Assembly: GCA_028684915.1 (NCBI GenBank)
Contig: JAQUEZ010000365.1
Location: 1 to 5,160, forward strand
Direction: 5' to 3'
Source of the DNA: Desulfobulbus sp.
Lineage (GTDB): Bacteria; Desulfobacterota; Desulfobulbia; Desulfobulbales; Desulfobulbaceae
DNA length: 5,160 bases
The position numbers and the translations under genes are program-made. Positions 1-5,160 of this stretch are shown piece after piece. Within the stretch, counting starts at the first letter, position 1. Each line of letters starts with the position of its first letter. Below the pieces are notes generated by a model. It had not been told where the DNA came from. It saw only the letters and a program-made list of their open reading frames with translations, and made no database searches.

Positions 1-1026
1 TCCTCCTACTACATGCCCGAGGAACTGGTGGCCCATATCACCGCCGGGGTGGCCATCGGCCGGGAACCGTATTTTTTCGGGGTGGCCTACGAGGTCAGCC
101 TGGTGGTGGTCCAAGCCCTGATTATGTTGGCTGAGCAGGCCGGAACAAAGCCCTCGTTCAACCTCAACGACATCAAGAACCACATCAGCCACCAGGACCT
201 GGAACAGCTCAAGGAGAAGATCGATTACATCGACAGCCCGGAGGCCAAGCAGCTTTCCCTGGACATCCAGAAGATTTTGTCTACGCCGGCGGACTACTAT
301 TCCAAGGTGGCCAGTTCCCTGCGGGTGGCGCTCACCGAGCTGACCTCGGGCAATGTCGGCAAAATCATCGGCAAGGCCGATGAGAATCGTTTCATCCAAC
401 GGCTGGAAGAGGGCAAGGGCATCATCCTGGTAGTGCAGTTGGGCTCACTGTTGACCAAACGGGCCGCCTATACCGCCGGCAAGGTGATCATTTCCATGAT
501 CCAGGCCTTTGTCGGCCGGGTCTATTCCTCGGGGAGGAATGTGACTCCGTCCTTGGTGCTCCATATCGACGAGGCCCAGTCGGTCCTCTACCAGGGCATC
601 GAGGACCTCTTTGCCAAGGCCGGCGGGGCCGGGGTGTTCATCCACGGCTACTGCCAATCGATCAGCCAGTTATATGCCGAGGTGGGCGAGGATAGGGCCA
701 ACACCATCCTCGACAACTGCAATACCAAACTGTTCATGCGGGTGCCGGATCCCAGCACCGCCAATTATGTCTCCGAACACCTGGGGGAAGAGAAACGATT
801 TTCTCCGATCATCTCCCTGGGGGGCAATATCGCCATCCGCGAGACCGAGGAGGTGCGGATCAAGCCGAGCGAGATCCTCAAGATGAAGCCGCGCGAACTA
901 TTTCTCATCACCTACTCCGGCACCTACAAGGGGGTGACGGCCGATGTCGAGAAGGGCAGGCTCAAGGTGGTCTTTCCGGACCTGGCCGGAGAGACGATCA
1001 TCAAAAAGCAAACCAAGAGCGGTTGA
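1..1026 (+). CDS. traD: TraD-type conjugative coupling ATPase, C-terminal part (5' end outside window)
   Basis: The reading frame is open from base 1, so the start lies upstream; 341 residues are visible, ending at TGA 1024-1026. Coupling proteins of this family are hexameric inner-membrane ATPases that link the relaxosome to the type IV secretion channel. Numbered from base 1, a hydrophobic strand ends in the Walker B-like motif HIDEAQ (D190, E191). It is followed by a GAG turn, the glutamine motif YCQSISQL (about 217-224) and ILDNCNTKLFMRV, which together resemble the C-terminal ATPase half of SXT/R391-type TraD. The Walker A half and the N-terminal membrane helices would be upstream. Residues about 55-110 look like a helical insertion rich in charged residues. 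Its stop overlaps the next start by one base (TGATG), indicating translational coupling. Family assignment is from motif recall; the exact TraD/TraG subgroup is less certain. Confidence 0.85.
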   Translation, partial: SSYYMPEELVAHITAGVAIGREPYFFGVAYEVSLVVVQALIMLAEQAGTKPSFNLNDIKNHISHQDLEQLKEKIDYIDSPEAKQLSLDIQKILSTPADYYSKVASSLRVALTELTSGNVGKIIGKADENRFIQRLEEGKGIILVVQLGSLLTKRAAYTAGKVIISMIQAFVGRVYSSGRNVTPSLVLHIDEAQSVLYQGIEDLFAKAGGAGVFIHGYCQSISQLYAEVGEDRANTILDNCNTKLFMRVPDPSTANYVSEHLGEEKRFSPIISLGGNIAIRETEEVRIKPSEILKMKPRELFLITYSGTYKGVTADVEKGRLKVVFPDLAGETIIKKQTKSG

Positions 1027-2444
1027 TGCTGGGCACCTGGCCAACAATTATCCTCGGGGGGGCTTTAGTGTTGGTGGGTATTGCCAGCATACTGGTGCTG
1101 CAGAGTGAGGAGCAGGAGCCCTCACTCCTGGAGCAGATGACCCTGAGCGCCCTTTCGCAGCGGTGGGTCCGACCCAAAACTTCCACCCGGATAGAGGGGG
1201 TGAAGCATATCTCGGAGCTGGCTCATCTCTGGAGAAACGAGCAGGTGATCGCTGAAGGTATCGAGAAGTTTGAGCTGGTGCATCCACGATCCCGGTCTTT
1301 TTCTAGCCAGTTGCGGACCTGGTCCTTTTTCACCACAGCCCCCGGACAGCGTGCGGTCTGTTTGGAGATTGTTAGCCTGCTCGACCGTGAAGGGCAGTGC
1401 CCTTCGGTGGTCGATGTCCAGGGTGATGTGGAAGCCGCCTGGGAGCAGAACACCTATCGGATTCTGGCCAAGACCACCCTGCTCGATCATTCCCTCAACG
1501 TAGCCCAACAGGTAGTGAAACTGCTCTCCGACCATCAGGCCTGGCATGTGATCCCCGATACCATGGTGGCTGCCCTGGGTCATGACTTGGGTAAACTGAA
1601 ATCAGCGCGGGGTTCGCTCTATGCCCTGGGCGAACACCCCCTGGCCGCCGGCGCCATCGTCTCTGGTATTCCTGGATTCAAGGAGCTCTCCCGCAAGGAG
1701 GATATCCTCCGGGCCATCAAGATGCACCACAAGATGCCTGAGGGTCTGCTGGGCAAGACCCTCAAGAAGGCTGATCAGCAGGCGCGGCAGCAGGAACTTG
1801 AGCGAGGGGTGGGAGTGGAGGCAGCCGAGGAAATCAAGGAAGTACAAGATGAGACAGCGCCAGAGAAACCACCGCACCCGTCATCCCGGGAAGCGGTGCA
1901 GCGGGTACTGGCAGACATCTACGGGGAATCCATTGATCCCTCGCCAAGCCGGGAAGAGATCGCACCGCCTCAACGGATGGACATCTCCAGATGGTTCGAT
2001 GCCGCTGGCTACCTGGCCATGCTCAAACCCTACATCAACCGGGTTGAGGGCCGGCGCTTCCTCGCCTTCTCCATGGCCGATGGCCTGGTCTATTTCCAAG
2101 TCAAGGTGCTGGAAGAGGTGGCCCGCAAGCAGGCCCAAGATGCCGGCTGCATGGAGATCGCCACCATGGCCCAGGATGATCCCACCATGCGCCAGGTACT
2201 GTTCAGTGTTGTACAGCACCTGCGCCAGCAGCATGAAGTGATTGCCACCCATTTGATCAAGGCTACCTATTTCGGCGGCTACTTTCTGGTGACCAGGAAG
2301 TTCAACACGAAGATGCGAGGATACTATACCCCCTTCCATGCCGAGGCCTTTGGCTCCATCGCCGAGATGGAACGGACCAAGCCGAATCTGCTCCGCGACA
2401 TTCTCGATGTCAGTCCCTATACCGGCAGTGACCAGGTGAGCTGA
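1026..2444 (+). CDS. Membrane-anchored HD-domain protein of a conjugation operon; possible divergent MOBH/TraI_2-like protein
   Basis: The protein has 472 residues. Residues 5-25 form one hydrophobic helix, followed by an acidic linker. The middle of the protein holds a full HD-type metal-ligand set: H155 (LLDHSLNVA), H186-D187 (GHDLGK), H204 (EHPLAAG), H234/H235 (IKMHHK) and D250 (KKADQQAR). HD domains are usually metal-dependent phosphohydrolases, so an active site looks intact. Residues 260-315 are a charged, proline-containing linker. A second folded region at about 318-465 contains WFDAAGYLAMLKPYINR and FSMADGLVYFQ, loosely recalling the C-terminal domain of MOBH relaxases. ATG 1026 overlaps the traD stop; TTG 1023 is possible but less likely. 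The neighbours (TraD, membrane protein) are typical company for a MOBH TraI, but the protein is shorter than the roughly 700 residues usual for TraI and has an unexpected membrane anchor. The HD call is firm; the role in transfer is inferred. Confidence 0.72.
   Translation: MLGTWPTIILGGALVLVGIASILVLQSEEQEPSLLEQMTLSALSQRWVRPKTSTRIEGVKHISELAHLWRNEQVIAEGIEKFELVHPRSRSFSSQLRTWSFFTTAPGQRAVCLEIVSLLDREGQCPSVVDVQGDVEAAWEQNTYRILAKTTLLDHSLNVAQQVVKLLSDHQAWHVIPDTMVAALGHDLGKLKSARGSLYALGEHPLAAGAIVSGIPGFKELSRKEDILRAIKMHHKMPEGLLGKTLKKADQQARQQELERGVGVEAAEEIKEVQDETAPEKPPHPSSREAVQRVLADIYGESIDPSPSREEIAPPQRMDISRWFDAAGYLAMLKPYINRVEGRRFLAFSMADGLVYFQVKVLEEVARKQAQDAGCMEIATMAQDDPTMRQVLFSVVQHLRQQHEVIATHLIKATYFGGYFLVTRKFNTKMRGYYTPFHAEAFGSIAEMERTKPNLLRDILDVSPYTGSDQVS
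2434..2440 (+). promoter_or_regulatory. Ribosome binding site for the membrane protein gene
   Basis: AGGTGAG lies three bases before ATG 2444, inside the last codons of the HD-protein gene. The short spacing combined with the TGATG stop/start overlap suggests re-initiation by ribosomes finishing the upstream gene rather than independent loading. Confidence 0.55.
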
Positions 2445-3160
2445 TGGCCAAGGAACGGGAAGCCAAAGGGGCAAACGATACCAATGCCCAGATCATCACC
2501 ACCGATGGAGGCCGGATCTACAAGCCGGTCAACCTGCTCAGTGCCATATCCGAGATTCAGCAGTTCTATGTGATCGAGAGCAAGGGGCAGAACATTCCAG
2601 CCGAGTTCCTTACTTTGGAGCGGACCATCGATTTCTTCAAGATCGGATTGAAGAGCGGGTTCAACGAGGGGATTGCCCTGGTGCTGCTGTTTCCGGTGTT
2701 CCACTTCTACCTGTTCCCCTTTGTCTTTCTCCATCTCGACTGGTTCAGCCATCTGCTCTTTGGCTGCATCCCCTATCTGCCCCTGATCATTAACACGCTG
2801 ATGTGCAGCTACATCAGTCGCTATTTTGTCGGCAACATCACCCGCAAGGCGGTCAACTCCCTGCTTTCCGGCCGTGCCCTCTCCCTGCTGCTCAAGGCCT
2901 TTGTTGTCTATGTCATCTACCTGGTCCTTTTTCGTTTGAGCACCCCGGAGAACATCGGTCGGCTGGCCAGCCAGTTCGGCGCAAAGGCACACGATATCTA
3001 CCACGGTTTCTTTGCCATCAAGCCACATCTGGTGCCACTGGCCACCAAGAGCAGTCTGCTCATGGTGCTGGCGTCGGTGTTTCCCTATGGATCGGTCTAT
3101 CTGCTTGACTGCTGGCATCGCCACCGGATCAAGCGCAACATACAGCGTATTTCTGCATAA
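2444..3160 (+). CDS. Polytopic inner-membrane protein of the transfer operon, possible TraJ-like partner of TraD
   Basis: The protein has 238 residues. The first 70 are soluble and polar. Hydrophobic segments follow at about 75-97, 103-127, 146-164 and 202-221, giving four likely membrane helices, and the tail is strongly basic (HRHRIKRNIQR). There is no signal peptide and no recognised catalytic motif. The start ATG overlaps the HD-protein stop by one base, so production is probably coupled to it. In IncH plasmids (R27) and SXT-like elements a small four-helix membrane protein, TraJ, is co-inherited with the coupling protein and contacts it. Size, helix count and position next to TraD fit such a role, but I recognise no sequence signature, so this is inference from context. 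Other possibilities are a pore-assembly or entry-exclusion protein. The gene is certain; the function is open. Confidence 0.75.
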   Translation: MAKEREAKGANDTNAQIITTDGGRIYKPVNLLSAISEIQQFYVIESKGQNIPAEFLTLERTIDFFKIGLKSGFNEGIALVLLFPVFHFYLFPFVFLHLDWFSHLLFGCIPYLPLIINTLMCSYISRYFVGNITRKAVNSLLSGRALSLLLKAFVVYVIYLVLFRLSTPENIGRLASQFGAKAHDIYHGFFAIKPHLVPLATKSSLLMVLASVFPYGSVYLLDCWHRHRIKRNIQRISA

Positions 3161-3168
3161 CAACTCTT

Positions 3169-3174
3169 GGAGGT
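3169..3174 (+). promoter_or_regulatory. Strong ribosome binding site for the 133-residue protein
   Basis: GGAGGT stands six bases before ATG 3181, close to a perfect Shine-Dalgarno match at good spacing. It fixes the start of the following gene and is the only clearly strong site in the four-gene run, so this protein may be made at a higher level than its upstream neighbours. Confidence 0.7.
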
Positions 3175-3180
3175 CCAACC

Positions 3181-3582
3181 ATGGAACGCGAAGAAAAAAA
3201 ACAACGTCCCTCTTGGCAGGAGATTGAGGAGAGGAAAATCAATCTGGTGAAGGAAAAAGGCTCCCGGGTCATGCGGGTCAACTCGCCGATTGGTTCGACC
3301 ATGTTCAGTATCCTGCGGCAATTTGACATGGCCTACGCTAATTTCAAGGGCCGGTTGGGTGAGATGGGCGGCATTACTTACGAAGAAGGTGCTGCCTTGA
3401 TGGAAGAAGGGCGGGAGATCGTCATGGCCTTTTCCGATTTCACCGCACGGCTCAGCCGGAAGGTCAATTTCCGCTACTATGCTCCCAATGAAATCAAAGA
3501 CTATCTGGAGTTGCTCAAAGCCCAGGAGAAGAATGAGGAGGCTTCGCGTGACGCAGAGGGTGTGGTTTCGGCCGAGTCATAA
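3181..3582 (+). CDS. Small charged soluble protein of unknown function
   Basis: The protein has 133 residues with no membrane segment, signal peptide or cysteine pair. I do not recognise the family. Residues 1-28 are very rich in Glu and Lys (MEREEKKQRPSWQEIEERK) and probably helical. Residues 30-100 form a more conserved-looking core with NSPIGSTMFSILRQFD, GEMGGITYEEG and FSDFTARLSRKVNFRYY. The tail from about 104 is acidic and helical. It starts 20 bases after the membrane protein gene with a strong ribosome binding site, and no promoter or terminator is seen between them, so it is probably the last gene of the transfer operon. A switchable hairpin follows its stop codon immediately. It could be an accessory transfer or regulatory protein, but nothing in the sequence decides this. 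The start is well supported; the gene is very likely real given coding-like composition and operon position. Confidence 0.7.
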   Translation: MEREEKKQRPSWQEIEERKINLVKEKGSRVMRVNSPIGSTMFSILRQFDMAYANFKGRLGEMGGITYEEGAALMEEGREIVMAFSDFTARLSRKVNFRYYAPNEIKDYLELLKAQEKNEEASRDAEGVVSAES

Positions 3583-3615
3583 CCCACCAAGGCAAATGCA
3601 CCTTGCCTTGGTGGG
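3583..3615 (+). terminator. Perfect 13-bp stem-loop at the end of the transfer operon (no U-tract)
   Basis: CCCACCAAGGCAA (3583-3595) pairs perfectly with TTGCCTTGGTGGG (3603-3615) around a 7-base loop. It begins at the base after the stop codon at 3580-3582, the usual place for an operon end. No run of T follows, so it is not a textbook intrinsic terminator; it could be an RNA-stabilising 3' end, a Rho-assisted stop, or part of a regulatory switch with the overlapping hairpin at 3600-3621. The stem is seen directly; the terminating role is inferred. Confidence 0.5.
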
Positions 3616-3621
3616 CAAGGT
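3600..3621 (+). promoter_or_regulatory. Alternative 8-bp stem-loop overlapping the operon-end hairpin
   Basis: ACCTTGCC (3600-3607) pairs perfectly with GGCAAGGT (3614-3621) around a 6-base loop. The middle strand 3603-3615 is shared with the larger hairpin at 3583-3615, so the two structures exclude each other, as in attenuator-like leaders. The HU start is 58 bases downstream. A regulatory role is an inference from geometry only. Confidence 0.35.
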
Positions 3622-3631
3622 CTGCTATCTC
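3603..3631 (+). promoter_or_regulatory. Weak candidate sigma70-type promoter for the HU gene
   Basis: TTGCCT (3603-3608) and TATCTC (3626-3631) are separated by 17 bases, and TG one base before the second box gives an extended -10 pattern. The match to consensus is four of six and three of six, which is modest. The first box lies within the shared arm of the two hairpins. HU needs a promoter in this 97-base gap unless it is read through from the transfer operon. Confidence 0.25.
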
Positions 3632-3679
3632 GCAAGCCATGAAACGGTTTTTCCAATTCCCCTCTACATGGAGCATGTC

Positions 3680-3952
3680 ATGAACAAAACCGAGTTGATC
3701 GACAAGGTCGCCAAGGAAAGCGCCTTGAGTAAATCAGCCGCCGAGCAGGTGGTGAATAGCGTCTTCTCTGCCATCGCAGAGGCGATGAAGACGGGCGACA
3801 AGGTAACCCTGGCCGGATTTGGCACCTTCTCCACCTCCGAGCGTGCCGCCCGTGAAGGAAGGAATCCGCAATCGGGAGAGACAATCAACATCCCCGCCAA
3901 AAAGGTGGTCAAGTTCAAGGCGGGGAGCAAACTGACAGAAACCGTCAAATGA
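3680..3952 (+). CDS. hup: HU-family nucleoid DNA-binding protein
   Basis: The 90-residue length is exactly usual for HU. Such proteins form dimers that bind and bend DNA without strong sequence preference and assist recombination, replication and compaction. The helical dimer core is at 1-44 (MNKTELIDKVAKESALSKSA). The family signature runs from GFGTF (46-50) through STSERAAREGRNPQSGE, with the arm tip R61-N62-P63 whose proline intercalates into DNA. The C-terminal part ends KKVVKFKAGSKL, also typical. ATG 3680 is chosen because it gives the standard HU N-terminus and has GGAG at 3670-3673 six bases upstream; the in-frame ATG 3668 would add four atypical residues. The gene lies between a transfer operon and an integrase, so it may be an element-borne HU supplying DNA bending for integration or excision. 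IHF is less likely, because the sequence reads as HU. Confidence 0.93.
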   Translation: MNKTELIDKVAKESALSKSAAEQVVNSVFSAIAEAMKTGDKVTLAGFGTFSTSERAAREGRNPQSGETINIPAKKVVKFKAGSKLTETVK

Positions 3953-3976
3953 GACGTAGCCGCTTCAAAGAGTTGT

Positions 3977-5038
3977 TCATTCGAGCCCTAAGGAGTTAAT
4001 CCGATCAACAGCCTTCAGCTTGTGGTCATTAAGCAAATGCGTGTAACGGTGAACCATTTGCAGGGTTTTGTGCCCCAATATTTCGGCTAGTGTACGGAGA
4101 TCAACCCCTGCCATAAGGAGGTGACTGGCTGCGGTGTGGCGAAGGTCGTGAAGATGGAGGTCTTCAAGGCCGGCCTTCATTCTTGCAGTCATGAATGATC
4201 TCTTGAAATGAAGGCAAGGGACATCCACGAGTTGTTTGGATTCTCCACTATTCGGTGGCAGGAAAACGTACATTCCGTTAGTCGCATCAACCGGCCGAAT
4301 GGAACGCAGGATGTTTTCAGTCACTTCTGTGAGGGGAACATATCGCATATCGGTTTTTGTAACCTGAAGTTTGACGAGTCGATTTTCCAGATCAATATCG
4401 CCCCATTTCATGCCGGCAGCTTCGCTTGGCCGCATCCCGGTATGCATCATGACAAGGAGATAAGGATACAACTTTGGATTTTTGCTCGTCTTCGCCGCAT
4501 CCAACAATCGTTGCGCCTCCTCCTTGGTAAGAAACCGAGTCCGATTATTCCGGATCTTTGGCCTCGTGATGTGAGGAATTGGATTATCAACAGGGAAACC
4601 CCACTCACGACGAGCGACATTGAAGAGGTGGGAAATCAAAGCGAATTCTTTTTGAATCGTCGACGCTGCAACCTTTTTCATCCGGTAATCACGGTATGCA
4701 GCAACCTTTTGAGGACTAATTTCGACCAAGGAGATCTCGGGACCAAAATAATCCACGATTATTTTTGAAGACTGTTTGTCCCGGTTTTCAGAATTGGGTC
4801 GTTTCGTTACCGAAATTTGCTCAAGATATCTGTTAAGGGCGTCAACAAATGTTATTTTTTCGATGGGTCGGACATCTTGATACCGCCCCATGCGCATTTC
4901 TTTTTCAATTTCGGTTGCCCAGCTTTTTGCCTCCCCTTTCGTGTCGAACGTCCTTGCCAAGGGAGGATACCCTTTAACACGAACCGTCGCTGTATAGGTG
5001 GTTCGCTTTTTGCCTTTGCGGGTCTGAATTCGGGCCAT
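3977..5038 (-). CDS. int: Tyrosine recombinase / phage-type integrase
   Basis: The protein has 353 residues and is complete. It is expected to insert and excise the element by site-specific recombination through a 3'-phosphotyrosine intermediate. Residues 1-55 form an arm-binding domain (TYTATVRVKGYPPLARTFDTK); 60-155 a helical core-binding domain; 165-353 the catalytic domain. All catalytic residues are visible: R203 (TGMRPSE), K228 (VTKTDMR), H297 and R300 (HDLRH), H323 (LGHK) and nucleophile Y332 (HRYTHL). The start is ATG 5038 because GGGAGG (5051-5046) lies seven bases upstream; ATG 5044 is only one base from that site and adds two residues. The gene is convergent with HU, 24 bases away, with no terminator seen between them. 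Its sampled GC content (33-47%) is clearly lower than the transfer genes, suggesting a separately acquired integration module. Confidence 0.95.
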   Translation of the reverse strand: MARIQTRKGKKRTTYTATVRVKGYPPLARTFDTKGEAKSWATEIEKEMRMGRYQDVRPIEKITFVDALNRYLEQISVTKRPNSENRDKQSSKIIVDYFGPEISLVEISPQKVAAYRDYRMKKVAASTIQKEFALISHLFNVARREWGFPVDNPIPHITRPKIRNNRTRFLTKEEAQRLLDAAKTSKNPKLYPYLLVMMHTGMRPSEAAGMKWGDIDLENRLVKLQVTKTDMRYVPLTEVTENILRSIRPVDATNGMYVFLPPNSGESKQLVDVPCLHFKRSFMTARMKAGLEDLHLHDLRHTAASHLLMAGVDLRTLAEILGHKTLQMVHRYTHLLNDHKLKAVDRINSLGLE

Positions 5039-5045
5039 ATTCATG

Positions 5046-5051
5046 CCTCCC
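5046..5051 (-). promoter_or_regulatory. Ribosome binding site that decides the integrase start
   Basis: On the minus strand GGGAGG is seven bases from ATG 5038 and one base from ATG 5044. Normal spacing favours the inner start, giving MARIQTRKGKK, which is a typical integrase N-terminus. Confidence 0.75.
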
Positions 5052-5069
5052 GACCTGGTTTTGTCGATT

Positions 5070-5092
5070 TTTTTGTTCCACTTTTTGTTCCA
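5070..5092 (+). repeat. Direct repeat TTTTTGTTCCA x2 upstream of int
   Basis: Two identical 11-base units, 5070-5080 and 5082-5092, are separated by a single C, giving a 12-base period, close to one helical turn. They lie between the candidate integrase promoter and its ribosome binding site, where an operator or integrase arm-type binding site would act. An inverted copy lies at 5141-5150. Confidence 0.65.
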
Positions 5093-5103
5093 TTGTTATC
5101 GCA

Positions 5104-5134
5104 ATTAAAACAAAAAGAAAGCAGAAAAAATCAA
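5104..5134 (-). promoter_or_regulatory. Weak candidate integrase promoter
   Basis: On the minus strand TTGATT (5134-5129) and TTTAAT (5109-5104) are separated by 19 bases, a bit longer than ideal. The region is AT-rich and correctly placed about 65 bases before the integrase start. GTTCCA-type repeats lie on both sides of it. Other box choices are possible, so this is tentative. Confidence 0.3.
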
Positions 5135-5140
5135 CCGCAA

Positions 5141-5150
5141 GTGGAACAAA
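5141..5150 (-). repeat. Inverted copy of the GTTCCA repeat
   Basis: GTGGAACAAA is the exact reverse complement of TTTGTTCCAC at 5072-5081. With flanks the likeness extends further (CGATTT before and ACTT after, with four extra T in the left copy). It sits on the far side of the candidate integrase promoter from the two direct copies. Confidence 0.55.
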
Positions 5151-5160
5151 TCGCAAAAAC

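Noticed and set aside
1023..1025. TTG start for the HD protein one codon before the ATG
   Set aside because: ATG 1026 forms the TGATG overlap also seen at the next junction and is a stronger start codon.
1621..2241. 206-residue plus-strand open frame inside the HD-protein gene
   Set aside because: Rich in Arg, Ser, Pro and Trp, typical of an out-of-frame reading of a GC-rich gene.
2417..3178. 253-residue antisense open frame
   Set aside because: It covers the membrane protein gene on the opposite strand, has a low-complexity Gln/Glu/Asp/His-rich composition expected of an antisense shadow, and shows no known motif.
3479..3679. In-frame upstream extension of HU overlapping the 133-residue gene
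   Set aside because: It adds non-HU, arginine-rich sequence read out of frame with a well-supported gene; the canonical 90-residue HU start has its own ribosome binding site.
3976..4000. TTCGAGCCC resembling a tRNA T-loop, as a possible attachment core
   Set aside because: It lies inside the integrase coding end, and no acceptor, anticodon or D-arm can be built around it.
4208..4768. 186-residue open frame on the plus strand
   Set aside because: It lies wholly antisense to the integrase, whose catalytic residues are all intact; no domain is seen in it.
5039..5044. Outer ATG start for the integrase
   Set aside because: The ribosome binding site is only one base from this ATG but seven from ATG 5038.
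5090..5105. Resemblance to the lac operator (GCGATAACAATGG on the minus strand)
   Set aside because: A short partial match in AT-rich DNA, with no LacI-type regulator in the window; most likely chance.
4974..5156. Small minus-strand open frame upstream of int
   Set aside because: It depends on a non-ATG start without a clear ribosome binding site and overlaps the integrase start in another frame.
1..5160. CRISPR array, insertion sequence or rRNA/tRNA gene
   Set aside because: No regularly spaced repeats of suitable length, no transposase, and no cloverleaf or rRNA-like sequence were seen.

Overview
The window looks like one end of an integrated conjugative element (ICE) or conjugative genomic island from a Gram-negative bacterium. 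The left part is GC-rich (sampled 60-base lines run about 57-67% GC) and carries four genes read rightwards. The gene style (SXT/R391-like TraD, deltaproteobacterial-looking integrase and HU) would fit a Desulfobacterota or neighbouring proteobacterial host, but no marker in the window settles the taxon.

Layout. 1-1026: C-terminal part of a TraD-type coupling ATPase (5' end outside the window). 1026-2444: a 472-residue membrane-anchored HD-domain protein. 2444-3160: a four-helix membrane protein. 3181-3582: a small charged soluble protein of unknown function. The first three genes are joined by one-base TGATG overlaps, so they are almost certainly one translationally coupled operon; the fourth follows 20 bases later with a strong ribosome binding site. 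3583-3621 holds two overlapping, mutually exclusive hairpins directly after the fourth stop codon. 3680-3952 encodes a 90-residue HU-type nucleoid protein. On the minus strand, 3977-5038 encodes a complete tyrosine recombinase, convergent with HU and only 24 bases from it. 5039-5160 is AT-rich, contains no gene, and carries three copies of a GTTCCA-containing repeat around the likely integrase promoter.

How it fits together. TraD would deliver DNA to a type IV secretion channel. The four-helix membrane protein sits where IncH/SXT-type systems keep TraJ, a membrane partner of the coupling protein. The HD protein may be a divergent relative of MOBH relaxases or an accessory phosphohydrolase. 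The integrase would excise and insert the element, and HU is a plausible DNA-bending cofactor. The integrase reads towards the transfer genes, so the element boundary is expected to the right, at or beyond the end of the window. No tRNA, IS or CRISPR is visible. The points most worth following are the complete HD metal-ligand set in a membrane-anchored protein within a transfer operon, the switchable hairpins at 3583-3621, and the repeats upstream of the integrase.
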